NCBI RefSeq assembly: GCF_902459505.1
Contig: NC_047096.1
Span: 1-64,000, forward strand
Source: Geotrypetes seraphini
Lineage: Eukaryota > Chordata > Amphibia > Gymnophiona > Dermophiidae
Length of the DNA stretch: 64,000 nucleotides
Direction of reading: 5' to 3'
This document shows, piece by piece, positions 33,692 to 45,500 of this stretch. The notes beneath the pieces were generated by a model that was given only the letters and a program-made list of their open reading frames with translations, was not told the origin of the DNA and made no database searches. The position numbers and the translations under genes are program-made. How positions within the stretch are numbered: the first letter of the stretch is position 1; the number at the start of each line of letters is the position of its first letter.

Positions 33692-35040
33692 ACATAGAAA
33701 CATAGAAATAGACGGCAGATAAGGGCCCACGGCCCATCTAGTCTGCCCACCTTAATGTCCCTCCCCTACCTTTGCCCTGTGAATAGGTCCCATGTGCCGA
33801 TCCCATTTGGCCTTAAAATCAGGCACGCTGCTGGCCTCAATCACCTGTAGTGGAAGACTATTCCAGCGATCAACCACTCTTTCAGTGAAAAAGAATTTCC
33901 TGGTGTCACCTCGTAGTTTCCCGCCCCTGATTTTCAACGGATGCCCTCTTGTTGTCGTGGGACCCTTGAAAAAGAAGATATCTTCCTCCGCCTCGATGTG
34001 GCCCATAAGATACTTGAACGTCTCGATCATGTCCCCCCTCTCTCTGCGCTCCTCGAGCGAGTATAGCTGTAATTTGTCAAGCCGTTTTTCGTATGGTAGA
34101 TCCTTGAGTCCCGAGACCATCCGGGTGGCCATTCTTTGCACCGACTCCAGTCTCAGCACATCCTTGCGATAATGCGGCCTCCAGAATTGCACACAGTATT
34201 CCAGGTGGGGCCTCACCATGGATCTATACAATGGCATAATGACTTCCGCCTTACAACTGACGAAACCCCTTCGTATGCAGCCCATGATTTGTCTTGCCTT
34301 GGACGAAGCCTGCTTGGCAGACTTCATGTCCTCACTGACGATTACCCCCAAGTCTCGTTCTGCTACCGTTTTTGCTAGGATCTCGCCATTAAGGGTATAA
34401 GACTTGCATGGATTCTGGCTGCCCAGGTGCATAACTTTGCATTTTTTAGCATTGAAGTTGAGTTGCCATGTCCTAGACCATCGCTCCAGTAGGAGTAGGT
34501 CGTGCATCATGTTGTTGGGCACTGAATCTTCGTCTGTTGTGCATTTGCCCACTACATTACTCAGTTTGGCGTCATCGGCGAATAATGTTATTTTACCTCG
34601 AAGCCCTTCTGCCAAGTCTCTTATAAAGATGTTGAATAGGATTGGGCCCAAGACTGAGCCCTGTGGTACTCCACTAATCACCTCCGTCATTTCGGAGGGG
34701 GTGCCGTTCACCACCACCCTTTGGAGCCTACCTCCAAGCCAGCTCCCAACCCATTTTGTCAATGTTTTACCTAATCCTATAGAACTCATCTTGCTCAGTA
34801 AGCTGCGGTGTGGTACGCTATCGAATGCTTTGCTAAAGTCCAGGTACACGATGTCCAGGGACTCCCCAATATCCAGCTTCCCCGTTACCCAGTCAAAGAA
34901 GCTGATCAGGTTGGATTGGCAGGATCTCCCCTTAGTAAATCTATGCTGTCGGGGATCCCGTAGATTCTCCTCATCCAGGATCTTATCTAATTGGTGTTTG
35001 ATTAGAGTTCGTGGGGGTTTTAGGGGAGAATAGATGGTCC
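33692..35040 (-). mobile_element. CR1 LINE with long open RT frame
   Basis: A minus-strand frame is open for 452 codons (35110 to 33752); about the first 30 residues come from flanking DNA. RT motifs in order are VYLDFSKAFDSVPH (motif A), SGVPQGSVLGPILFNIF (motif B) and LFADDAKLS (motif C, FADD). The C-terminal signature follows: [42 protein letters not shown]. The 3' UTR ends in TTTCTATGTTTCTATG, a CR1-like tail. The endonuclease is missing, so it cannot be autonomous, but an unbroken RT suggests a fairly recent insertion. Confidence 0.92.
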
Positions 35041-35049
35041 CAGGTGATG

Positions 35050-35600
35050 GCAGATACTCACAATCCCATTTTTGGAGGGGATCCCTTGGTAAAATTAACA
35101 CAGAGCCCAAAGCCCCCTTCTAAACAATGTCTCCGACAGAATGCCTGCTCTTTGATCTATTTCCATATGCAAGACCCTAAAGCTTTCTTGACCCCACGAC
35201 GGTATCAGATTGCTATAGATGCTGGCGGAACTGTCCCATATGGGTTTATGGAGGTAGGGATTGAACTTACCCAGACTGTTTCCTTCCATAAAGTACACCA
35301 CATTGAGGAAATTGAACACACAGTTGAGTATGGCACATCTGCAAGTAACCTTTTCCTTACTTTAGCTGAAACTATAGCAAATACCTAGAATGTAACAGAC
35401 TGTTACGTTTGTGGAGGCACTCACATGGGATAACATTGGCCGTGGGAAGCACAGGAAGTAGACCTTACTAAAACATCCTCCTTTGTAGTAAATTTCACTA
35501 GATCTCCCTCATTAACGGTAGGTTCCCCTTGGATTCTGAAAACCCTTTGCATATATGTGAGATTTGTTGTGCTTCTGAAATAAAAGAATATTTATTTCAG
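35050..35600 (+). mobile_element. Retroviral envelope-like fossil fragment
   Basis: The translated + strand has surface-glycoprotein-like features, including an NVTDCYVCGGTH segment resembling the CXXC region of env proteins from endogenous retroviruses. Only a part of env is visible, with no flanking LTRs, gag or pol. The fragment is broken at more than one place and truncated by the CR1 element on its left. Family placement beyond retrovirus-like is uncertain. Confidence 0.45.
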
Positions 35601-35639
35601 TGAGAAAAGTGATATTTGGGGTTTTGTCTGGGCTCAAAC

Positions 35640-36070
35640 ATGAGGCACATGTGTGTGATGTGTGAGTTGTAATAGTTGTGGTTTGGGGCTTTGGGTGTGG
35701 CCCTTGGAGCCCTTACACTGCTGACTCCTAAGGTGAACTCTAACATCAAGTCACTATGATTTGGATTATTTTTCCAATGTGCATCACTTTGCATTTGTCT
35801 ATATTTAATTTGATCTGCCATTTGGATGCTCACTCTTCCAATTCGCTAACAGTATTTTATAGACCTCTATGATATCACTCCTGAGCTGTCTCCTTCTCCA
35901 AGCTAAAGAGCCCTAGCTGCTTTAACCTTTCCTCATAGGGAAGTCATCCCATCCCTGTACTATTTTTGACGCCCTTCTTTGTACTTTTTCTAAATCTGTT
36001 ATATCTTTTTTGAGATAAGGTGACCAGAACCACACACAGTATTCAAGCTGTGGCTGTACCATAGCGAATA
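35640..36070 (-). mobile_element. CR1 LINE fragments (two pieces)
   Basis: 35690-35850 contains a degraded copy of the KWQMKFNVDKCKVMH region. 35860-36070 contains a degraded copy of the LEYCVW...VQRRA...LGLFSLE region. Their order on the minus strand is the reverse of that in an intact element, so they are separate or rearranged copies. Many stops are present. Confidence 0.7.
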
Positions 36071-36074
36071 AAAA

Positions 36075-36590
36075 TTATGGTTTATTTAAAATACTTATTA
36101 TTACACCTTTCCAAAATATCAAAGTGGTGTACGAATTAATAATGAAAAAGAAAATAACTCCTTAATAATAAAAGAATTGCAGTTGTCATAGAAACCAATT
36201 AAATAAAATGTTCTACAGGAACTCTCACCCACAGGACTCAGCCCCCAAACTAACCAAGAGAACCTAGTCATAGTTGAATTTGTACAAGTAATTTTTAAAG
36301 TCTTTCTAAAGGCTGGAAAAGTAACCAGATCTCTTATAGACTCATGAAGATGATTCCATAGCACTGGATCTAGGAAAAAGAAGGCAGCGTTATGCGTTGA
36401 TACATAGTACATCTTACAAAGAGGGGAATAACCAAATGAGCATCCAATGACCAGTGACCGAGATGGGGTGTAAACAGTAATTAAATTAGAAAAATAAGCA
36501 GGAGTCTTAGAATGGAATGCAAGGCAAAGTACGTTAAAGTTTATATGATGATGAAGAGGTAGCCAGTGAAAAATCAATCCATTCAGGGTT
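36075..36590 (-). mobile_element. L2-like LINE 3' fragment
   Basis: The minus-strand translation [20 protein letters not shown] followed by [15 protein letters not shown] matches the L2-type C-terminal pattern. It is joined to a CR1 piece at its upstream side, apparently by insertion. Confidence 0.6.
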
Positions 36591-36700
36591 TTGTAGACTT
36601 CAATCCTATCTCCCCTCAGCCTTCTCTTTTCCAAGCTGAAGAGCCCTAACTGTTTTAGTCTTTCCTCATATGAGAGGAGTTCCATCCCTTTTATCACGCT
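36590..36700 (-). mobile_element. CR1 LINE fragment
   Basis: Encodes [20 protein letters not shown] and [20 protein letters not shown] on the minus strand, then breaks into L2-like sequence. Confidence 0.8.
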
Positions 36701-37990
36701 GGCTTAACTCTCCCTCTGATGTCATTTCCTGGTCAAGGTGGGGAAGAAGCAGGGGGCAGGCCTGGAGGGAACAATGCAGAGGAGCGCATGGCTTGGCAAT
36801 GCAGGGCACCTCCTTCCTTCGCTATGCCATTGGTTGGCTGTCAAGTGTGTCAGAAGAGAAGAAACGTTGAGAACCATGGACATTCTTACCTTTGCATTTA
36901 CTACAAATTTCTCAGTATAAATTATTTCATAGATTGCTGAAAGCTTTCCTGTTCCAGAAATTTGTGATATGGAAAATATGAAGCGTGTCCAATTTTGAGA
37001 ATGGGAACGTTTTATTCCTAGGAATATCTAGCTTTTTATTTTAGCAGCATTATGCAAAATATAAATTAATGTTTAAAAAAAATCCCCATGTCACTTGGGC
37101 CTATGGGATTTCTGTTTTGAAAATTGTTCCCACAATATTTAGTATCACATGAAAACTTATCAGATTAGACTCATTTTGAAGAGCCCATGGGTAATACTCT
37201 GTATTCAAAATACATATCTTCTTATAAATCAAATGTAAAATGCTACTTTTATAGTTGACAGCAATTTATGAAGAAAACCCATCTAATATGTCTAGTGTAT
37301 TAACTCCAGACAGGATCTGTGACAAATTTGCATCCCTCTTTCTCTGTGGACTTGAAGAACTATAATACTCACCAATCAATATTTCATCTGTATCTCTTGC
37401 TATCTATCTTTAGAGCTACTTTTATGCTAGCTGTACTAATTTGTCAACTATGTTATTAATATGAAATGTGTGTGCCTCTCCCATATATCTTTCTTAAACC
37501 TCTCTTAGGCTTTTGTAAGCTATCAGCCAGACCTGCTCTTCCTGCTTGCTTCATCTTTTTTTTTTATTTCCACTTACCTCTGCTACATTTATTTATATTA
37601 TTCCTGATATATTGCCTGTGGTGGTTGACATTTAAAAAAGAAAATGCTGGCCTACGAAGTCATCAAAATGCAGCTGTTCAGAGGTAGTACCCGGATACTA
37701 GCTGCTCTGAATACTGCAGTGAGTGCTCAGTAGTAGCGATATTCAGCTGCTATGTGGACAGCTTATCCGGATACACTTAGGACAGCTGTTTTTGTTTTTC
37801 TAAATTATCCAATAGTTATCTGGGTAGCAGCACTAAAGAACTGCCAGTACTCACAAAAGTTTGGTCTTTGACCATGGCCATTCCAGGTCACCAAAACCTG
37901 GCAGAACGCTCCTGGCTTTCTCAAATCTCTCTGGATAATAAAGGTTTTTGGACTTTTCCTCCAGGAACTCATCTAAACACATTTGAAATC
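36701..37990. other. Unassigned region
   Basis: No recognisable gene. A stretch near 37640-37870 (CCGGATACTAGCTG, CAGTGAGTGCTCAGTAG, TTATCCGGATACACTT) has repeat-like composition but I cannot classify it. Confidence 0.4.
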
Positions 37991-37999
37991 CAGCTATGT

Positions 38000-38460
38000 T
38001 AAGAACATAAGCAATGCCTCTGCTGGGTCAGACCTGAGGTCCATCGTGTCCAGCAGTCCGCTCACGTGGCGGCCCAACAGGTCCAGGACCTGTGCAGTAA
38101 TCCTCTATTTATACCCTTCTATCCCCTTTTCCTGTAGGAAATTGTCCAATCCTTTCTTAAACCCCAGTACCATACTCTGCCCTATTATGGCCTCTGGAAG
38201 CGCATTCCAGGTGTCCACCACATGTTGGGTAAAGAAGAACTTCCTAGCATTTGTTTTGAACCTGTCCCTTTTCAACTTTTCCGAATGCCTTCTTGTTCTT
38301 TTATTTTTTGAAAGTTTGAAGAATCTGTCCCTCTCTATGCCCTTTATGATCTTGTAAGTCTCTATCATATCCCCTCTAAATCTCCTCTGCTCCAGGGAAA
38401 AGAGACCGAGTTTCTCCAATCTCTCAGCGTATGAAAGGCTTTCCATACCTTTTATCAGGA
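38000..38460 (-). mobile_element. CR1 LINE, 3' fragment
   Basis: A 113-codon minus-strand frame (38446-38105) matches the CR1 C-terminus: MESLSYAERLEKLGLFSLEQ, RRFRGDMIETYK, ARKFFFTQHVVDTWNALPEA, ending NFLQEKGIEGYK. The 3' UTR has GCGGACTGCTGGACACGATG and ends near 38000 at TTGCTTATGTTCTTAA. Confidence 0.9.
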
Positions 38461-38465
38461 CTAGA

Positions 38466-39650
38466 GGCTGTAGATCGAAGCTCCAGAGGCTTGGTGGAGG
38501 AACCTCACACTCTCAAAGACTCTGCTCCTTGTTTAGAGTCTGAGGATTCTCGTCGAGGCCCTCGCAAAGAATCTGCTCCTTGCTTTTCATGCTTGGATGC
38601 TAGACCAGACACTCGCAGAGACTCTGCTCCCTGTAAAGAGTGTGTAAACTCAGACTGGGGCAAAGGAAGCGGCTTGAGCTTGCGGGTGGCTGCTGAATGC
38701 CCAGGCTGGATAAGAGGAAGCAGTTTGGGTCCCATGTTAGTAAGGAACTGAATAAACTGCTTCTCTAACATGGTCTGGAAAGAAGCCGGCAAGGATGGAT
38801 CCGAGTCTGAAACTGGACCACCTGCTTTGGCTGGAGGTTCCTTCGAGGTAGTGCGAGTGTGCTTCAACTTGGGAGTCTTAGACACTTTAATCACCACCGG
38901 TGGAACCGACTGCTGAGCTATCTGACCTGAGGAAACAGGGGAAGATATAGCAGATGACGTCAAAGCAAGAGCCGCTGCAAACGATGAAGGTCTGATGAGG
39001 CTCGGGGTGGAAGCAGCAAGCGCAGAAGGAGCCTCAGTGGAAGTGGAGGCTGAAGACACCTTCGAAGTCGAGGGATCAGGAGACTCCATCTCAAAAAGCT
39101 TGTCCACCAGAATGCAACGACACTTAAAAGCACGAGGCTGAAGTGTTTGGCAAGGCAGGCACGACCTAGGATGATGTTTCGGCCCAAGGCAATTGAGGCA
39201 GGGTCCGTGAGGGTCAGTATGAAAGATTGCGCGCTGACACTTGCTACACTTCTTGAAGCCTGTAGGAGGCCAGGACATAGACGGAAAAATAGCCGCCGCA
39301 AAGTCAAAGCCCTCGGGCTGCAGCCAAGCGGCCTGTCCCGGAAACGAATGGAAGAAGAAAAAATGGTTTGTTTGGGGTTTTTTAAACTAAAATAAAAGAA
39401 ATAAAATAAAACAGCGATTCGTGAAGAAAAAGAACACAAACTGCGGTTGTAGAGAAGGCACGAAATGAACGAAGTTAAACGCAGAGAGTCAAAGACGGAC
39501 TTCTCAGCTCCTCGGAAAACTGAGAACTGAGGAGACGCGCCCTGTGCTGGACGGGAAGGCACTTGCACATGTGCGAAGCGTCCGCATCCGGGCTTCGTCG
39601 GTGACGTCACCCACATGTGAGAATACCTGCCTGCTTGTCCTGGGATAATT
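38466..39650 (-). mobile_element. DIRS-like retroelement fossil (leader and gag-like part)
   Basis: The minus strand begins with TTATCCCAGGACAAGCAGGC near 39648, followed by a leader and a gag-like frame. That frame carries a cysteine/histidine cluster (CSKCQR, PCLNCLGPKHHPRSCLPCQ) like the gag proteins of DIRS-type tyrosine-recombinase retrotransposons, then a Ser/Pro/Ala-rich region. Only this end of the element is visible; pol and recombinase are absent, so the copy is incomplete. It abuts the CR1 fragment on its left. Confidence 0.5.
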
Positions 39651-39769
39651 TTACATTCCATGAAGACCATGTATAAAGACTGTTTCCTGAATGCTTGATG
39701 TAATTAACAGAGGCATATGAATTCAAGACTTTCTCAAAGAATGTAATTTATGCATTTGTCAATACCTGG

Positions 39770-40340
39770 AACAATGTAACTAAATTAGCATTAAAAATGC
39801 TTGGTAAAAACTTTGGCCATCAATAATGTTTGATGAAAATGAACCTGTAGAGTTAGACTTTGAAGGTTTCCAAGTCAATGATGAAATGGTGATGATATCA
39901 AACCTCATTGCTTATGTCCGAAGTCTATCATCTGAAAATGTTAATAGGTTAGAGGTAGCTGATATTAATGAAGTGCTGAATATTGACAAAGATGCACCTG
40001 TTGCATATTCCTTAAGTGATAACTAGATTGCTGAAATGGTTTTAAATAAAGAAAAGCTTGATAGTAGTGATGATGCAGACCTTGTGAACACTGGAAAAAA
40101 AGAATTCCTATAGATGATATGATAAAAATATGTTACCAGTTAATTACTGGCATGGAACAACTTGCATTTATCAGTGAGCATGAGATCATGGTAGTCTACT
40201 CGATCAAAGAGACTACTGAAACAGAAACCTTTGTTATTTAGACAGATGACACGGGAAGAACTCTTTAAAAAGACTGCCACTGTTCCTGCACCATCATCAG
40301 ATGGCCGAATACAGACAGATGATGCATGTTAGATGTTTTT
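39770..40340 (+). mobile_element. Tigger/pogo-like transposase remnant
   Basis: The + strand translation from 39826 (FDENEPVELDFEGFQVNDEM) through LNIDKDAPVAYSLSD and VNTGKKE to RQMTREELFKKTA matches the C-terminal tail of Tigger/Jerky-type DDE transposases. It has several stops, and the catalytic DDE core and terminal repeats are not seen. Confidence 0.7.
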
Positions 40341-40559
40341 GGCTAAGAAAGACTATCCCCCTTGTCAGCCTAGCATTGCTAGCAGCCAGCATTTTCAGTT
40401 GGCTTAACCAACATCAGCAGAGGCCTATGGGACATTAGATCAATCTGACTCTGGAATGTTGATACAGATAGACCCTAAGTGCTCCTGCACAGAATTTACA
40501 TACATTAAGCATCCAGCCAGACTAGATTGTTTATTATGAAGATAGGCTACTTAAATGGA

Positions 40560-41075
40560 ACAAAGCCAGAGACCAATCCCATCTACCATGCCTGCAAGTA
40601 TCACATCCTCCTTCTCAATTAAACTAACCCTTGTTTCAAACAGTTTACAAATTCTAAACAGAATGATACTAGGAAATACAAGTTTCTATTTATCCCAACC
40701 TATAAAAGCCTCCTCTCTGCAACACCCCTGGCTCTCTCTCTCTCTGGAACCAGAAGTTTAGACCATCACCTCCCACCCTCTTTCTCTCTCCCTGGAACAT
40801 CACGCTTCTGTCTCTCTTTCCCTGGAACATCACGCTTCTGTCTCTCTTTCCCTCTGGACTCTGTAAGGCAGGGAAACTGCTTTGCGCTCTCCTTAATTGT
40901 AATCTTTATGAATCTTGCTTTTCTGTAATATTAAGACTATTTCTATAATATATTTTTTATGCAAGCACTCTTAGTGGTCTTTGTCAGTGATTTTACTTCT
41001 TAATGAAACCTCTGTGAAAGCACTGAACTTGGGACCACGGATTGTAAGGCCGCTTCAACCTAACCCCTCTAAACC
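40560..41075 (+). mobile_element. Possible solo LTR-like fossil
   Basis: Contains CCTATAAAAGCCTCCT (TATA-like) followed by a pyrimidine-rich stretch with a ~33-bp direct duplication (CCTGGAACATCACGCTTCTG), then a T-rich and CTTAGTGG-rich tail, as in many retroviral LTRs. No internal region is attached, and end motifs and target duplication are not clear. Old and probably incomplete. Confidence 0.3.
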
Positions 41076-41133
41076 TTACATTTTTTTTATTTTTTTTTTG
41101 AGGGGGGGGGGGGGGTTTAAACCTTACATCTCT

Positions 41134-41293
41134 CTTTTACAAAACTGCGATAGCAGTTTCTAGCATGGGGAGCTGCGCTGAATGGCCCACGCTGCTCCAG
41201 ATGCTCATAGGAACTCAATGAGTGTTGGGAGCAATGCAGGCCATTCAGCGCAGCTCCCCGCACTAGAAACTGCTGTTGCAGTTTCATAAAAGG
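41134..41293. mobile_element. Palindromic MITE
   Basis: Left arm 41134-41210 (TTTTACAAAACTGCGATAGC start) pairs with right arm 41216-41293. Same family as 16944-17090; ends TTTTACAAAAC / GTTTCATAAAAGG. Confidence 0.85.
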
Positions 41294-41395
41294 AGGCCTA
41301 TGTGTGACTAAAGGCTATGTTTGGAACAAGTTTGTGTTTGAAGTGTTTAATGTTTGTGACTCTTTCCCCAATAATGCACAGTGTTTTGGCCCCTT

Positions 41396-41800
41396 TTACA
41401 AAGCTGTGGTAGTAGCTAAAAGGGGCTCTTTGTGAACAGTGCGACTCCTCCCTCAGTCGTGCACACACTCTTTCCATCAGTGGTGTGTGGTCAGGACCTT
41501 TAGGGAATTCACCCAACACCCTGAGAGCACAGCTCTGAATTTGATTGGTTGAGCAGGCAGCAGTCAGAAGCTACTCAACCAATCAAATTGCTATATAAAC
41601 TGCCTTGACCTGCTTTGCAGAATATGGTGGAATAGAAAGTACAAATAAACAAACATACTGTCGGAGCCTTTCATGGGGCTGGGTGAATCCCCAGCCAAAG
41701 AACCCTGCTTTTTTTTGGTTTACTTTTTGCTTGATGCACTTTGCTCAACCAGTCAAACTGCATCAGGCAAAAAGTAACCCAGAAAAAAAAAAAGAAGTGG
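41396..41800. repeat. Cluster of small inverted repeats
   Basis: 41396-41430 is a short palindrome (CCCCTTTTACAAAGC / CTAAAAGGGG). 41538-41590 pairs AATTTGATTGGTTGAG with CTCAACCAATCAAATT. Around 41665-41830, GGTTTACTTTTTGC and CTGGGTGAATCCCC pair with GCAAAAAGTAACCC and GAATTGACTGAATCCCC. Probably remnants of short foldback elements. Confidence 0.6.
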
Positions 41801-41829
41801 GGCTACAGAGCTGGGAATTGACTGAATCC

Positions 41830-42330
41830 CCAGAAGGCCCCGACTGCATGTCACTGCTTTCCATTAACATGGTACTCGTTCCTCAGCTGTTGGCAGTGTT
41901 GGAATGTGCAGTGGGCACTCCTATATTTTATTTTATCTGTCCTACATGAACATTTGGGGCAGAGACATGTCAGCCAGTGCAGCTATATGACAGGCTGAAG
42001 TTCGTGTCTGAAGTATTTGATGTTTTCCTTATTTTGAAATAAGAAAAGTTTGGTGTCAGTTTTATAGTTTTGTGGTCTGCCTTTTTCTGACTTAACATTG
42101 CCATGCCAAAAACCTGCCTGATCCCAAGGATTTCAAATAAAGGATCTGTATATAAAATTGGTGCAAAGCCCACAGGTAAAAAAAAGTGCATGAGGATTTT
42201 GTCCCAATGCAGACAGTTTGAAAATTGTAATAATTTATATATGATACATAATTAACTTTAATGAAATTATGTATTTATCATGACAAAAATGTTGGATTGT
42301 ATTAAGCAAATTTGGTTATGATTTCTAAAA
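41830..42330. other. Sequence upstream of PROK1
   Basis: No repeat family or gene recognised. Includes AT-rich DNA leading to the TATA-like motif of PROK1. Confidence 0.5.
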
Positions 42331-42334
42331 GCAG

Positions 42335-42342
42335 TATATATT
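42335..42342 (+). promoter_or_regulatory. TATA-like box of PROK1
   Basis: TATATATT lies about 180 bases upstream of the PROK1 start codon. A start site near 42365 would give a 5' UTR of about 150 nt. Placement is inferred; no transcript data are available. Confidence 0.4.
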
Positions 42343-42517
42343 TGAGCTTATCACATCACTGAAGGAGATTGAAAGAGTTCACTCCATTATATGCCAAGTC
42401 AGGAGGAAGATGTCAACAGATCTGATAAAGAGGACAGCAGGGAGAAAAGCAGATTCGGTGGCTAGCAGCCCTAGCAGATGACAGTTCGGAGAGACGCCTG
42501 GCATTCTATTGATAAGC

Positions 42518-42589
42518 ATGAAAACTGCAATTCAAGTCGGTGTCATTCTGCTTCTATTAACTTTTGCCAGATGTGCTGTGATTACTGGG
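42518..42589 (+). CDS. PROK1: PROK1 coding exon 1
   Basis: 24 codons: signal peptide plus AVITG. The start ATG is the first in good context (GATAAGCATGA) and gives a signal peptide of normal length. Donor GTAAGA follows at 42590. Confidence 0.95.
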
Positions 42590-45500
42590 GTAAGATTTTT
42601 TTGCTTAATCCAAACTTTATTATATTTTTTTTGCTATGTTTTGCATTGTAAAACTGATGTAAAGGGAAGGATTTGCATATACTGAAAAGAGCATATGACA
42701 TTAGGAATAAATCTTTCTACTGTTCAATGACTTTGTTACATTAGGTTATTCTCAAAGAAGCCTGAGATAAAACAGCTGAGAAAAGATTTGTAAATCCAGT
42801 GCAATTATAAAAATCAAGAACATATAAAATTAATCCAGAAAATTATTTTATATTGATACCAAAGACAAACTGTTAAGTATTTTAGATCTTCTTTTGCTTC
42901 TGTGAATGTCAGTAATGTTATCTAAAATATTTACAGTGACAGATGAAAATAGGTTTTAAAAACATCTGATTCAGAGAAGCTCTGATTGGAATGTCTTTTT
43001 TCAGGTTTATTAAGTCCTATTTATTTTATAATCAATCTGCACAAATCGTAAAAATAAACTCATTTACCTGATTGTGCAAAGGTCAATGTCGTGATTTTTT
43101 TAAAAAGAATATTTCTGTTTTGGCTTAGAATAAAAGAAAAGAGGTGAAATTCCAGTAATGCAGAATTAAATTCAAGAAACTGAACTGAAGCAGTTAAATG
43201 AATAGACAGACAATAAGGCTAGACAAACATTTTATGTTGATCATCTTCTTTAATGTTTTTAATGTTTATGATATTGATGTACATTTTTCTGTTACTTACT
43301 TAGGGGGTCTTTTATAAAACCATGGTAGCAATGCTGCTTATGGGCTGCATTCACCGCAGCAGATTTAATACTTTGGTTTTGTAAAGACCTCCTCAGAGAT
43401 CTATTAAATAAATCAAAAAGAATATACAACATACAGAAAATAGAATCTGGTCTCTTTGTTAATAATTCAAGACAATTTATTTTTCCAGTGCTGGAGGCAT
43501 TTTAATCCTTAAAATGCCTTACAGAAAGAATTATATTCCCTTTGTCTGTTACCTGTAATTGCTCTTTAGAACTGAAGAATCTTGACTTGTAAACTCTGAA
43601 ATATCATTAAACTTGTTTCTAGAATTGATCTACTGCTTTTAACATTCCTTTTTCATACATAACTCATTCTTATGCTACAGTATATTGTGACATAAGGCAA
43701 AGAAAATTATTTTGTCAAAATATATAATTTTTTTGTGTTATAAATGTTCCTTCATTTAAGTTGTGTCTTATTAAATCCATAATATTGCCTTATATCTAAT
43801 TCTATACAACTGTTTCATAATTTTTCCAGTCAACATATCATAACTGGATACTCTGTTTTGTATTGCAGTGTCATAAATTCACAATACCAACCAAATAAAA
43901 TCAAAGGCTCCTTTCCGTAGGCTGATGAGGTAAATGCTATGAGCGTTGGGGTATTTGCCTCGCTAGCCCACAGTAAGAAGTTCTCTAGGGTTTAGTAAAA
44001 CCCAGCAAAAATCTTTAATATTTTCCATTTAATGCCAAAATGAGATAAAACAAATGCTCCGATATATGATAAATATAATCTTATTTCTTATTTTCAACAA
44101 AATATCCAAGTAAGCTACATAATACCGATACAATATTCATCCACAAGATAGTTTTTTTCAAAATTATTAATTTTCCTTTATCTGATTTTCTAACATAAAA
44201 AAGGCAGTAACACTGGACATCCTCTTCAGCCATCCCTAACAGTGAACACGTGGAGTGGCATCGAAAGGGACGTCTAAGTCCATTTACGTCCATCTCCCAA
44301 GTCGTCCAAAGTTAAAAAGAGCCTAAGACACATTTTCGAAAGATACGTCCAACTTTTTTTTACTTTCGAAAGTCATCTAATTATACGTCCTGCCGATCTG
44401 ATCATCCAAGCCGCTAAATCGTCCATCTTTATACCACATTTCCGTCCAAGTCCAAAATGCCTAGAACAAGCCCTGTTGGACGTGGGAGGTGCACACCCAG
44501 ACATGCCACCTAAATAGTGGGGTACCTTATAGGCACTGCTGTGAACTTCACAAAAAGGATGCCATGGCTTCTCCTCACTACAGCTCCCTTATAGGTCATG
44601 GTGAGCCCCCTAAACTACCTCCAGAATCCCCTAGACCCACTTATCTACCATCCCAATAGCCCTTATGGCTGCAGGAGCCACTTATATGCTAGTACAAAAG
44701 GGTTTTGGGGGTGTATAGGGCAGTGCACATGTTTAAGTATCAATGCAGTGATTACAGGGGCTTATGGGCATTGGTCCTCCTCTCTATGGGTCTCTAACCC
44801 ATCCCCTAGACGACTTAAGCTGCCTCTGTACTGGACGACTAGGCTTTCCTATGCCCGGCGGCCAGGTGATGATGGTCTGGAGGCTGAATTTTCAAGTTGT
44901 GATTAAAAATTTTATGGGGGTGGGGGGATCATTGATCACTGGGGTAGTGTGTGGGGGTCTGTTTTATGTGTTTGCAGTGCTTATCTGGTGACTTTAGGTG
45001 GGTTTTTGTGACTTAGACCATGTTTTATATGGTCTAAGTCACAACGTCCAAGTTCCGTCTAAGCTTTGTTATAAAACTTTCGGTTATACATGCTGTACGA
45101 CTAAGTCTAAGCCGGCCCACATCCCTCCCAATTCCCGCCCTCGACACTTCTCCCAAAACACCCCGTTTAGCTTTGGACGTTGAGCGGCACTATGAAGGCC
45201 TAGGTCGTTTAGAGATACGTCCAAAACCCGATTTCATTATCGGCACTTGGACGTTTTTGAGAAATGTTCGTCCAAGTGCCGACTTAGGCCGGTTTTAGGA
45301 CATTTTTCTCTTTCGATTATGAGCCCCATAGTTTATTCAGTAACATTAATATCTTCCCAGGCTCTTAAGAAATCTTCTAAGAGGGTGGACGCATCTACCA
45401 CCCTTTCTGTCAAAAAAAGTAATTCCTTAGATTACTCCTGAGCCTATCACCTCTTAAATTCATCCTATGCCCTCATTCCAGAGCTTCCTTTCAAATGAAA

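Noticed and set aside
38505-38751. Plus-strand frame at 38431-38751
   Set aside because: Antisense shadow of the DIRS-like gag-type frame and CR1 fragment.
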